Of a stretch of 64,000 bases of DNA, positions 9,473 through 20,719 are shown piece by piece. The notes under the pieces were generated by a model. It saw only the letters and a program-made list of their open reading frames with translations, made no database searches and was not told the DNA's origin. The DNA is taken from positions 62,001 through 126,000 of the forward strand of contig JALBUN010000045.1 of assembly GCA_025174535.1 (NCBI GenBank), given 5' to 3'. The position numbers were made by a program, and so were the translations under genes. How positions within the stretch are numbered: the stretch's first letter is position 1; each line of letters starts with the position of its first letter. This stretch comes from Cantharellus purpuraceus (taxonomy: Eukaryota > Basidiomycota > Agaricomycetes > Cantharellales > Hydnaceae).

Positions 9473-9872
9473 CTAAAATCTATTCCAAAATTGATCTCTG
9501 ACATGCCTACCATCTAGTCTGCATCCAAGATGGCAATGAGTGGAAAATGACTTTCCGCACTCAATATGGATCTTTTGAATGGTGTGTCATGCCCTTTGGA
9601 CTAACCAATGCTCCGGCCACCTTCCAGAGGTTCATGAATGATACCTTCGCCGACCTCCTAGATGTGACTGTCCTCATTTACTTAGATGACATTTTGGTAT
9701 ATTCAGATAACAAAGAAGAACATCAGACACATGTCCAAGAAGTTCTCCAACGTCTCTGAAAACATGGCCTCTTCACCCGCACTGACAAATGCAAAGTCCA
9801 CTCCGACTCAGTCGAATATCTAGGCTATATCCTCTCCCCGGTAGGACTGACAATGTCTGATGACAAAATCAA
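9473..9872 (+). pseudogene. Gypsy reverse transcriptase fragment (palm)
   Basis: The fragment contains [32 protein letters not shown], the catalytic YLDD box within [12 protein letters not shown], and EYLGYILSPVGL. In-frame TGA codons replace residues after KIDL and before KHGLF. It breaks off at 9872 in the middle of MSDDKIK, where the sequence switches to integrase on the opposite strand. The same MSDDKIK segment starts the minus-strand fragment at 11592, so the two pieces share a breakpoint region. Confidence 0.8.
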
Positions 9873-10992
9873 AGATGGTTTCTCGGAGATGTTGGTGTAG
9901 TTGATCAAGGTCGGTTACAAATTGGCGGGCTTTGGTGGAGGCAAGTTGTTTCTCGGGGTGGACAGAGATGTTCGGATGGTAGCCTTTATCAGCAAAGAAC
10001 GGAGAGATGCCGGTAGTCGCGTTTGGAGCATTGTTGTAGGCAAACTCTGCAATCGGAAGTAGATCAGCCCAGTTGTCTTGTTGATAGTTACAATAGATTC
10101 GGAGATATTGTTCCAGGGACTGATTCATTCGCCGTTTGTCCGTCTCCTTCAGGATGGTATCCAGAGGTGAAATGAAGTTTCATGTCGAGAGCCTTTCCTA
10201 GTGTGCGGAAGAAGGAGGACACGAACTCCGAGCCCCTATCAGACGTGACATGCGATGGGACTCCATGTTTAGAGAATACGTGGAGAACAAACAATTTAGC
10301 TAGCGAGGCGGAGGTGATGGTGTCATGCGTCGGAATGAATAGTGACTGTTTGGTGAACCTGTCGACAATCACGAGTATGGTGTCATATCCGAGCGATGGG
10401 GGAAGCTTCTCTATGAAATCCATGGAGATGGAGTTCCATGGTTGCTCCAGGATCGGAAGTTGTTTAAGCGTTCTGTAGGGTTTGTGCCTTTGCGATTTTG
10501 AGCGCATACACGTGGTGCAGGAGTTACAGTAGTGTTGAATGTATTCCCACATTTTTGGCCATACATAGTCTCATCGGATTAATCCTTGTGTGCAATTTTG
10601 CCCGAAGTGGCCGGAGATCAGGTGATCATGATAATACTGCAAAACTCAGAGTCGGAGGCCATTGGCGTCGGGGACGTATATCCGGTTGTTGTGTCAGAGG
10701 TGCCCTTTGGGGTCAGTGACCATTTCGGATTGGAAGGGTTGTCCAAGTGTTTAACTACAACAGGATCGGATCAGAGTGATGAGCAGATGTCGGAGCGGAG
10801 TTGGTCGATGTCCATAATGGTGACAGCTCAGAGGGTGGGAGTCATGAGGGTGGATGCTCGTAGGGACGATGCCAGCTGCTCGTTAGTGAACACAGGACGA
10901 AAGTTGTGTGGGTTTACAGTGGCATAGTCGCTATTCCCCTCTTTAGGGTAGACATCCCAGCGTCTAGTTAACGCGTCGGGCTTTGCTCCGAG
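9873..10992 (-). pseudogene. Gypsy integrase core, frameshifted
   Basis: Read from right to left, a decayed zinc-finger region (10553-10992, several stops) leads into CNSCTTCMRSKSQRHKPY. The core domain follows, with WNSISMDFIEKLPP (first Asp), VPSHVTSDRGSEF (second Asp) and GYHPEGDGQT. Just after that a two-base loss near 10128 shifts the frame and removes the codon where the catalytic Glu is expected. The frame resumes as MNQSLEQYLRIY. The enzyme would be dead. The fragment ends at HLRETI at the inverted junction 9872/9873. Confidence 0.8.
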
Positions 10993-11640
10993 TCAACCTG
11001 GACAGAAACGGATAATGAGATTGAACTGAGATAGGTATTCGGACCATTGGACCTGTCTCCAGGTGAGCAGTTTCATTGTGGAGAAGTATTCCAAGTTCTT
11101 GTGGTCAGTTATGACGTCCACCGGATCGGAAAGACCCTCAAGGTAGTGTCTCCATATCCGGAAGGCTTCATATATGGCAAGGAGCTCTTTGTCATGGACG
11201 TAGTTCAGTTCGGGGGGCGTAAATGTACGCGAGTGAAAAGCAATTGGGTGGACTTGTCCGTCATCCAGAGAGATGATGGACAGGATCGTGGCAAGTGCAT
11301 AGTCGGAGGCGTCAGTCTCTAATAGGATGGGAACGTCTGGAACCCAATGAGTCAGTATCGGAGCAGAAGTAAAGGCCTTTTTCAAGGTCTCAAAACTCTG
11401 TCTACATTCGTCAGTGAAATTCCATTGGATACCCTTCCTAGTGAGTTGGGTGAGCGGAACAGTGATATCGGAGTAGCCGTGAATAAAGCGGCAGTAGAAG
11501 TTGGCGAACCCGAGGAAGGACTGTATGTCCTTAACTTTCCGGGGTTCTGGCCATTCCTGTATGGCTTTGATTTTGTCATCGGACATTGTCAATCCTGCCA
11601 GGGAGAGGATATAGCCTAGGTATTCGACCGAGTCGCAGGC
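10993..11640 (-). pseudogene. Gypsy RT thumb and RNase H fragment
   Basis: The frame shows SVEYLGYILSLAGL, then VKDIQSFLGFANFYCRFI (RT connection). Ty3-type RNase H follows: LLETDASDYALA, HDKELLAIYEAF, VITDHKNLEYF, with acidic catalytic residues in place. It is 5'-truncated at about 11635, where homology to the plus-strand RT copy ends and host-like sequence begins. With 9873-10992 it forms a collinear minus-strand pol remnant. Confidence 0.8.
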
Positions 11641-11913
11641 CGTTTCACGAGTTTCTAGTGTTTTATGTCAAGGAACGTCAAAGACCGGGGAAGAATACCA
11701 CTCGTGAATCTGTCATTGTCATTGACAGACACTTCAATGCCCTATTTAACTCAGATTCAACTTGTGGACCCATGCAGGATGAATGCATAGAGTTGATGCC
11801 CCTTGAAGACAAGGTGCCTCTACCACCACTGAGCAAGTTCACATCCTACCTGCCATCCCAGTCAGTGCATTCATTGGATTCTGCCTTCAAACGGCACAGA
11901 GGCTTCCGATGCT

Positions 11914-12860
11914 ATGCACTTCTCCCATGATGGGAGTGATAGGTTTCTTGACGCTTATTCCTGGTCACCCTATGAAGTCTGCCACAGATTCATTATTGAT
12001 GGAGAATATTTCTTCTTGACACAACTGGCCATATTGGCCTGCACTGTACACATTCATCAAACCAATTACACCCTTTGGTGCTACCACTGTTACTGGTATG
12101 CAGAACTCTTGTACAATACAATCAAGAAGGTTCTCAATGAAAAGTGCCCACCAAAGCCAGGTTTCAGAGCATGGCATGACCACCCTCCCAAATTAAAGCC
12201 AAGCTTGAAGGTTGGTAATTTCAGGTGGCCATCAGGAATCATTACCACTGTGATCGCACCTCACCCAGAGGTTCATGAAAAAGTCTACAACAAATTTGAG
12301 AAAGCATGGATTAAAGCGAAGAAGGCGATAGCTGAGAAAGAAAAGATAAGAGAGGAAGAGGAGGTGGTGAGTTCTGTATGTATTGGTGTTGCGTTCAGAC
12401 ACTAATTATATGCACAGCCTAATAGCAGTTACAAAAGCAGGCGGATGATGTGAGGCAGGCTGCAGCGATCGCCGAAGAACGCGCAGCGACTGCTGAAGAA
12501 CGTGCAGCAAAGGAGAAGGCGGATAGGCAGGCCGCTGAAGAATGTGCAGCGAAGGAGAAGGCGGATAGACAGGCCACTGAAGAATGTGCAGCGAAGGAGA
12601 AGGCGGATAGACAGGCCACTGAAAAATGTCCGGCAAAAGAGAAGGTGGATAGACAGGCCACTGAAGAATGTGCAGTGAAGGAGAAGGCGGATAGACAGGC
12701 CGCTGAAGAATGTGCAGCGAAGGAGAAGGCAGATAGGCAGGCCGCTGAAGAGGAGAACAGAAAACTCAAAGCACAAATTGAACGACTTGAACAACAGTCT
12801 GTTCCTACCCCTTCTACCCATCAGATGTCCTCACTCGCATCTGAAGTCGGTGTCGCATAG
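11914..12860 (+). CDS. Orphan coiled-coil protein, probably 5'-incomplete
   Basis: Two exons join in frame: 11914-12366 and 12429-12860. The 62-nt intron is GTGAGT...CTAAT...GCAG. The first exon has the hydrophobic, aromatic block LTQLAILACTVHIHQ and LWCYHCYWYAELLYNTIKKVL, then a basic part. The second is a coiled coil of 14-residue repeats (KEKADRQATEECAA) ending in a leucine-rich helix (ENRKLKAQIERLEQQ). I recall similar proteins of unknown function in agaricomycetes. The sequence upstream to about 11640 has open frames shifted relative to this one and abuts a truncated retroelement. The start is therefore doubtful and the gene may be truncated. Function unknown. Confidence 0.5.
12510..12752 (+). 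repeat. 42-bp coding tandem repeat
   Basis: Six units begin at 12510, 12552, 12594, 12636, 12678 and 12720, each 42 bp (14 codons), the last one incomplete. They encode the coiled coil of the gene above and differ mostly by single bases, so the array has probably changed length recently by slippage or unequal exchange. Confidence 0.8.
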
Positions 12861-14082
12861 ACCCCAGGAATGTCGCCTTCCCTTTTTCGGTCTTCCCGCG
12901 TAGTGTCACCATGTCTTCGAAACCCCACGTCGTTCGTGATATCCTGTTGCTTTGATGCCACTATTCCCAGCTTTCACGCTTCCTTGTATGTATTGAATTG
13001 TAATTTTCTCTAGCCCAACTGTTTTTAATACTGGCATAGGACCGGAGGGGACACGTTTTTCCTCGCAATTATGTTCTCGGGGGCGACGTTTATCATAGGG
13101 GGACTTGCGTTATTAGGCTCAAAGCGGTGGAAGCAGAATAATTGGAAGATGTTTGTAAAGACGTGACCATTGATTGGGCTTGGAGGCTTGAATTGTGATA
13201 TTCCCCCTCGTGGATTTACGGACACGAATACAATGTTGATTTGGCTGATGACTACGCCTTAAGTAGAGGCAGGTAAGTAACCCTAACGAATATAAAAGGA
13301 TAAATTTGAACAATGGTTTAAACGGCGTCTGGAGGACATCGCATGTATTGTCTACGGATGTGGAAAGAATGCATGTGCCGATATCAGAGGTGTAACATGA
13401 TGACACATGTACCCTTGGGGAGGCAGGCTGCCAGAAAGTAGACGCTGAATTAGTCAAAAATCCGAGCGGTTGCATAACTGGAGGGTTGCAATTCATGCTA
13501 CCTCAAGGTACAAGAGGTAGAGGAGAAAGCATGTGGATACAATAGTGGAGAGGTGCTAAGGCAGTTGCATAAATCAGGAAAGTGATGAAAGGCAGATAGA
13601 TGCACTTACATAGAAGGTGTTGCTGTAATTCCTCCTCCTCCTCCTCCTCCTCCTCCTCCTCCTCCTCCTCCTCCTCCTCTTCCTCCTCCTCCTCCTCCTC
13701 CTCTTCTCCCTCCTTGAACTCGAACATCAAGCCATCCATACAGCAATCAGGGCGTTTAGCAGCTGGGCGAAACCAATAGGATTTGGCGCTACAGTTTAGA
13801 ACGGAGTTCTAAATGCAAGTTCTACTCGTCTAGAACTACAACTTTAGGAATTTACGCTTACGGAGTCACCCAGTCTCTTGCAGAGAGAGGATCCCATCCA
13901 CAGCTGAGATTTGGTTGCAAGATTTCGGCGAACTTTGCCCTTCATCCATTATCCATTTCAAGACATCTATCCATCTCTAGGGATAGCAGCAGCCACTTCT
14001 AAAGCTGTGGACAAGCGCAGTGTGGGGCATCATGTAACGTACTCGAATCCCCGCAACACAAAAATACACAACAAGACAGGTA
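12861..14082. other. Intergenic interval with a (CCT)n microsatellite
   Basis: No supported gene. A trinucleotide run of about 80 bp (TCC on plus, GGA on minus) occupies about 13631-13711. The minus-strand poly-Glu frame across it is a by-product of the repeat. Confidence 0.55.
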
Positions 14083-16938
14083 TCACGTCTTCGTCTTGCC
14101 GGTAGTCTTACTAATCAGCTTCGCCTTTTCGATTTCCTTCATACCTGGTACAGGAATGTCAGCATCGTCGTTGCAAAATATAGGAGGCACTTACTCTGCT
14201 TTACAAGATTGGCTTTGTAGTCGACAATAGTCACATCGTCCTGACAATGGTTGGAAACTTTAGCTATGTTTATGCCAGCATGGCTTTACCTACGCACCTT
14301 GGTCAAGTTCCGAATGGTCTTATCTCTGACTTCCCAAAGTTCCTCCGCAACCTGCGAAATCAACCCTATATCCAAGACCGCATGTGAGCAAGAGGAATCC
14401 CAAATAGGACTACACTCACGGAAATCGTGAGATACAATCACTACTCCACCCTCAAACTCCTTGATCGCTTGGGCGAGTGCATCGATGGACCCCATGTCCA
14501 AGTGGTTAGTAGGTTCATCTGTTCCATAGTATCAACCTGTAATACGGGTCCAAGTCCCATCGCTAAACAAGTGCCGCACCTAGTAGTAGAATATGAGGGT
14601 GCTCCATGGCCAGTTGGGAGAAGACAACACTGTGGGGAAATCAATCAGGTGAATGAAAGAACATAGGACATCGCTAACGGCAATTGCGCACCGATTTCGC
14701 AGACCATCCGATAGCTGCTTGATTGGAGATGTCTGATGTGTACCAGACAACCCAAAACGACCAAGCTGCTGGCGCCAGAACTACATCGTACCAATCCAAC
14801 CGGGTTCCACTTAGCATATTCTCGGTAAAGGAGACAAGGTGAACACCCACCATGATATCCTTGTCCGGATACTTCTCGTAATACACACTTTGGAAGTGCT
14901 CGATGGGGCTTTTATCATACGGGAGTTGGTCTGCTGAGTGTTGGCTGTATTTGGCAAGTTTGAGTGCTGCATGCTTCGATACGGTACCCTCGCACGGCTG
15001 TAGAGTACCCGTGATCAGGTTAAGTAGCGTCGACTTCCCTGTACCGTTATTGCCGAGGATGGCTACCCGGGAGTCCATGCTGCCAAACCGAGTCAGCTCA
15101 ACAGGAGAAGTCAAATGTCACGAAACACGCACTCGATACCAAATGAAAGGTCCTTATAGAGGTAATCCGCTGGCTTTCCGGAATACGAGAATGCGACCTC
15201 GTTGAACGCAATGATGGGTGGCGGCAACTTGCGCACATCTTCGAAATTGAACCGCAGCGGCCGAAGTGTTTCCACTTTCTCGACCAGTCCAGCTGCTTCC
15301 ATCTTGTCAATGATCTGCCACCATACGACTTGCGTCAATACTTGATCCACGATGATCTCGACACCGCATACCTTTTGTTTCGACTTTGCCTGTTTGACGA
15401 GATTGGCGTATGTACCCGCGCTCGCGATGAACCTGCGCCCCCATGTTATTAAGTCATCATATAAGACAATATGAGCGTCACCAACTTCTTAATGTGAGCG
15501 ATTTCCTCCTGCTGCTTGTGATATGCTTTCATCTGGTTCACTTCATTCTCCTGTTTCGTCCGCACGTAAGTCGTATAATTACCGGTGTAGTACACCATCT
15601 GATCCAGAATGTTATTATAGATCGTTGCCATGAAAGGTAATACAAATATACCTTTTTCTTCGGAGTGAGTTCCATGATATTCGTGCACACATTGTCCATG
15701 AAGTCTTGAGAATGTGATGTGATCTATAGGTGATACATAATATGAGATTATTAAGATGTTGCAGGGAAAGTGAGGCTTACCACAAGAATATGATTATAAG
15801 TTGATAGGTAAGCTTCGAGCCATACAACAGCCCCAAGGTCCAAGTGGTTAGCTACAACGATGTCAACAATCATGCTAAAAACAGCAGCATAGGTACACAC
15901 TCGGTTCATCTGGATTAAATGTCAGCAAGAAGATATTCGTTACACATCACCGGTGCTCACCCAACAAAAGTAAATGTGGCTTGATAAATAATGCTCGAGC
16001 CAGCGCTACACGCATCCGCCATCCACCACTCATATCTTTCGTTGGACGCTTCATCATCTCACGGCTAAACCCCAAACCATGCAAAATACTCCCTGCTTTG
16101 GCCTCGAATGTACTAGGATCAAGTTCATCTAACTCCTCGTACGCCGCATCGAGAGCTAATTGTGACTCTGGATCGTCTGCCTCAAGCGAAAGGTCTTCAA
16201 TGCGACGTTCGAGAGCGGCGACCTTGGCTTGTGCTGAACGGATGATGAAGTCAACAGCATTGACTTCAGAGGGTTCAGCTTCGCCTTTGACGAGATATAT
16301 CTGTAAATGAATGTAACTAGGACTTAAAGGTAGTCGCTACGCGGATTAACACACATCAATGTGACTTGGGATAGCAATGTCCCGCTCGGCGATCGATTGA
16401 AGAAAAGTAGACTACACACACATGAAACACTGCTCCGTGATAGCACATGAAAGGCAGAAACACATGCCTTTCCAGACCCATTCTCTCCCAGCAGACCATA
16501 TCTACAAAGTTGGATGTATGAGTCCCGTGACTAGCATCGATAAAGTCCACACGCACCGCTGTCCATAGTTCAGAGCAACCTCTGCGTTTTCCACTAGCAA
16601 CCGTCCATGGAAAGATAACGTGTATGCATCAATCTTGACGTCACGCCCCTTCACGTCTGACACCAGCACACCAGCTGCACTCCTGCGTGGGGCTGAACTG
16701 TAGAGCTTTATCCGCATGCCTAGCTGACTTACCGGTCCGTTGCGATCTGTAGTTTCGCCATGGATGTAAGATCCTCCCGACTACCTGCCGCTGATAAACT
16801 CGTCAACGGCGTATTCGTTGCGCTGCCACCGTTGACGGACGTCGTTGGTGTGGAGGTCGTTGTTTCGTTAGTGGCGCGCGAGGCAGCTTTGGCAGCCTTT
16901 TCAGCTAAGCGTTTTTGTTTAGATGCAGAGGGAGCCAT
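14083..16938 (-). CDS. ARB1: ABCF ATPase, Arb1/ABCF2 type
   Basis: Soluble twin-ABC ATPase of ribosome biogenesis (yeast Arb1, human ABCF2), without membrane segments. It starts [19 protein letters not shown] at 16938 and ends [10 protein letters not shown] at 14083. About 18 exons rebuild a continuous protein. ABC1 has GENGSGKST, signature MSGGWRMR and [12 protein letters not shown]. The linker has [15 protein letters not shown] and [23 protein letters not shown]2 has GNNGTGKST, signature LSDGLRNR and [18 protein letters not shown]. First exons: 16938-16733, 16682-16557, 16501-16468, 16411-16355, 16300-15961, 15909-15901, 15851-15781. One exon is 9 nt, and the intron after 16468 begins GC. 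The LSDG form of the second signature is, as I recall, usual in this family. Confidence in identity is high; the 3' exon limits are approximate. Confidence 0.93.
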
Positions 16939-19731
16939 CTCGAAATTGTGAGGTACAGTGGAAAGATGGGTAGGATAAGGAGGAACGAAGACTGGTAGCG
17001 CGAGTGGAGCGCGGTGCAAACTTTTTTCGGACTTTGTAAAGGCTGTACTACACACACGCCCACAGGTGTCCAGGCACCTTGTCGAAACTGAAAAGTATCA
17101 GCTTTTAAATTTCACGTATCACTACTACTGTACTCAATCGTACTATTATGTTCTATTCACTGAATATGTTCGACTCCCCACTCTACCGTCACTGGCATGC
17201 ACCACTTGAAGCCACTGGGTTACTAAGTTCATCATCCGGAGGCTTTCAATACTATAAGGAAACATAGACTAAAAGTATCTGCTGTGTCGTATGGACTGGA
17301 CTGTAACATTTATGGCTCCCTTTATTCAATTCCTCTATCATAGTTTGTTTGGTGAGTAGGCACATTGCTGATAGCCAGATTCACCGTCCCAATTGTTAAC
17401 CTGGGTCTGATACAATGACATACCTTTTATAGAGAATTATTTATGGTATTCAACGGCGTAGAAAGCCTGCTCCTACCGGAAAGGACAAACTGACACTCCC
17501 AGGCAAGCTGAAGCCGATACGTAGCTCCAGGGGCATGCCAAATTGCATTACATATGTCACACTTTCGGATAGGGTTATTGACACAGAGAGTCTCAGGTAT
17601 TCAAGCTACCATTTTTGGTGCGGAGCCCGGGGGATAAAGCCGAATTCAACAGAGGTGTACGATGCTGCCGAGTCGAGGGACAAATATTTGACTTGTCAGT
17701 ACCAGTAAGTTCACAAAATTTCTATCGTAAGGCACAGTGTCTAGTTCTGGAGAACTAGATTCAAGCCGCACATAGCTATGGCGAGAGGCGAGATAGATCA
17801 TTTGCAGACTGAGCAACAAACTGGATGGCGCTCGCGTATTCATCGAACGTCGTATCCCCGAGCATGTTTATTTCATCTTACCATTGCATCGTCACTGTCA
17901 TGAGTGTTGCATTTGCGATAAGAAGCTCTTTCGGTCTAACAGTGGCATAACCATTGAGTGTGCATGGGTCACTCAGCATGTGCGCCAGTGAACTCTACTT
18001 GCGCCAGTGAACTCTACGTGCGCCAGTGAACTCTACGTGCGCCAGTGAACTCTACACATCCCATCTGGTGTTTGTTGTGAAGTATCACTAGATATGAGTA
18101 CAACAAGAACAACCCCTCCGGTGAGGATGTGGATTATCGTATCAATTCACTTCCGACCTTTCAGTCTTTTGAAATAGTATGTCTCTTGCTGGGGTGGTAA
18201 TTCTTTGAAATGTCTCAGTTCCCAGAACCTGTATATGATCGCAGCTTACCTGGATGCGGTCTCCGGGAACAACAACTTGCATACTGATTCTATACCGCGA
18301 AGCACAGGCTCAATAGTGAGTGTTCTTTTATTCGATGTGATGGCCTGGAAACATTAAGTATCTAAACGGTATGCCACTATTTAGGCAATGATCCTATTTG
18401 GGAAGCCTTGGCTTTGTTGTGAGCTCCACGATTTCGGTGGTACGATGGTATTCAAGGGTAAAAATGAACAGAGTCGAATTACTAAGAGCTCTCAATTCAC
18501 GTGGTAGTTCAATGACAACCATGGAAGGAAATGAGCTTGCGTATCCCCCTCGATTAGGCTTGATCTACTTCCCCCGTTGACACCCCTCGCTGTGTCCTCT
18601 TGGGTCTTCCGAAATTGGTTAGATCTTCCAGATTCAGCTCAAGAGGCTTTGAAAATTCTTGGAGCCAGCATCTATAATGATTCAGTTGTGAACCTGTGTT
18701 GGGGAGTATTGTGGGGCTCCCTGCCACAGTTGAAGAGCTTCGTCTTCCTGCCCTCTTTTATGAGTCAAACACCGCTGTCGTTCAAGTTGCATTGCAGCTC
18801 CTCATTCGAGTGGGGAAACAAAGTGATGCTCTTCCGGTTGCTTATCATGTTGTAGACGTTACAAGACAGGCCCCAGTGAGCTGTTTTATTGACTTTTACG
18901 ATAAGCTCGGCGAGGTCTACACCTTCAACAAGTCTACTTGGACCTTCATCACGGCAGCCAGCAAATCACTACTGACATTAGACCATGACGACCTTAGGAT
19001 TGCCTTCTGAGCATTAGGACACTCTAGGGCCAAGGCATAATGAAACGGCACATGCGGCATACCTGAAATATAATTCTAGAGAGCAGATCATGCTCGGGCC
19101 CTTGATGGAATAATCAACACATCGAAGCAGTTGGTGGACTTGTCAGAGCTACTATCGACGAAAGTAAAGGCTTTACGACCTAGCTTCAGGAACCAAGACG
19201 ACAAGGCCAAGCGATAACCCCTCAAAAATGCTTGGCATCGGCAAGAGAGGGGTTTGGGAGGGGGACACTAGGGGTTTGCGGATAAGATCTGGAGAAAGTA
19301 GGTGTGAATTATGGACAGTATCCTGTTATGGCGGGCTACTCATTTCATACTTTACCATCAAATAGAAGTGTTTGCAGAGAGGCGGGGCCACAAAGATACT
19401 CACGGAGATTCCACGAGAGATGTAGACAGAACGATGTAGGGAGACGACCCTTATGATCCCCAGATGGTTTCAAGCGATTATGCGCTATTATATGAGGTTC
19501 AATCTTTCAAAAAAACTTGTGGAGCTGACACTGACTGGAAAATGATCCAGATGGTCGCCATATTATGGACATTCATGGCATGGGTTACTGCACAGAACAT
19601 CAGAAACGCATTTATGCTGTAGCCTCTATACATCACAAATCCAGGTACAAGACCACGATCGACAGTCAATTTTGCTACTAATTAATTATTCTTCATACAT
19701 GTTACACTTTTGAACCATAACCTCCCGTCAT
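16939..19731. other. Intergenic interval, possible frameshifted gene remnant
   Basis: No confirmed gene. At 18577-19010 two overlapping plus frames (DLPDSAQEALKILGAS, then LPATVEELRLPALFYESN and SCFIDFYDKLGEVYTF) look protein-like. They would connect by a frameshift or short intron near 18700. I do not recognise the product. The rest shows only short frames. Confidence 0.3.
17980..18055 (+). repeat. Four 19-bp tandem repeats
   Basis: The unit GTGCGCCAGTGAACTCTAC occurs four times without spacers (17980, 17999, 18018, 18037). Only the second differs, at its first base. Such near-identity points to recent expansion. It contains no obvious promoter box. Confidence 0.85.
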
Positions 19732-20320
19732 TCACTGCCTCCCAGTCTTCCCGCGGTCTAGAGGACTATCGTTTTCCTTGACGTCACAAGCCCCCACTCC
19801 ACCCTGATTTATTCCTCCATATCTGAATTTGCTGTGTTCTTCCTCAGAATTGTTTGCTGGCACATCATATGGCTTCGACGCGTCCGTAGTCGTATATGCA
19901 CCTATCAAAGGTAGGTATGAGTACACAGCATTGTCTCCTGAATTAGAGTGTTACGTGAAACATGAAAATGGCACAGGGATCCGTTCACAACTTATACTAA
20001 AGCAAATCTGCCACGCGGAGACACAAACGGTAGGACGTACCAGCAGGGCTTTCAAAAGGTCTTTGTGTCCTCGGGTTGTTATCTGGTTGCCCGCTCACGA
20101 CATTGGTACTCGAAGATGAAGGTTCTGAGATTGTCTCATCTTTCTGGTATGTGTCAGGTGTATGGGGGCTCTTCGACGTCGAATTGGATGGGGGTGACGT
20201 GTAGGGTCGTGAGGGGAGGCGTGTCTCCACCATTAAGTGAGATTTAACAGCCCTATAACGTCCCACATTAATTCGGCGGGCGGAATGAGGAAAACATAGA
20301 CCTCTAGCTAGGTTGTTCAT
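19732..20320 (-). CDS. Small basic two-exon protein, possibly mitochondrial
   Basis: Exon 20320-20041 joins exon 19937-19732 across a 103-nt intron (GTACGT...TTCAG). Joined in frame they give about 160 residues. The N-terminus MNNLARGLCFPHSARRINVG is rich in Arg, lacks acidic residues for over 30 positions and could be a mitochondrial presequence. The middle is Ser/Thr/Pro rich. The second exon begins with a Tyr/hydrophobic block (VYSYLPLIGAYTTTD) and ends in a charged tail. I do not recognise the family. It ends about 400 bp from the HSP60 stop on the same strand. Confidence 0.5.
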
Positions 20321-20719
20321 GTTCGGATGGAAGCTGACTCAATGAGGTAGATGACGTCATTCAGAGTCAAGACTCTGGGAGGTCTGTATGGAACTCCGTC
20401 TCAAGTTCACAGAAAACATTCCTACATTAATTGCTAGTGCCCATCCACCCTTTAAAAACAGAATTTCTAAAAGCTGTCATCATTTCAAATACACACAATC
20501 CATATTTAACTTGGATTATAAAACGATCCCACTTTGACGAGCGGGCGCTCGAAACATGAGACTTCTGATTTATTTCTCCAAAGATACAAAGCAACCAAAG
20601 GCACTGAGTGGTGGTGATTGTATAGCATGCAATGATATGATATGGGGCTGTGGCAGAATGTAAAATAAAGGTAATGCGACCAAGGCGTCACTTTTGGTTG
20701 TGGGAAGACTGCATGACAC
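20321..20719. other. HSP60 3' flank
   Basis: This stretch lies between the HSP60 stop and the start of the small gene. It probably holds the HSP60 3' UTR and the promoter of the downstream gene. No other feature was seen. Confidence 0.5.

Noticed and set aside
13503..13739. Minus-strand poly-Glu ORF
   Set aside because: Produced by the (CCT)n microsatellite; the flanking residues look random.
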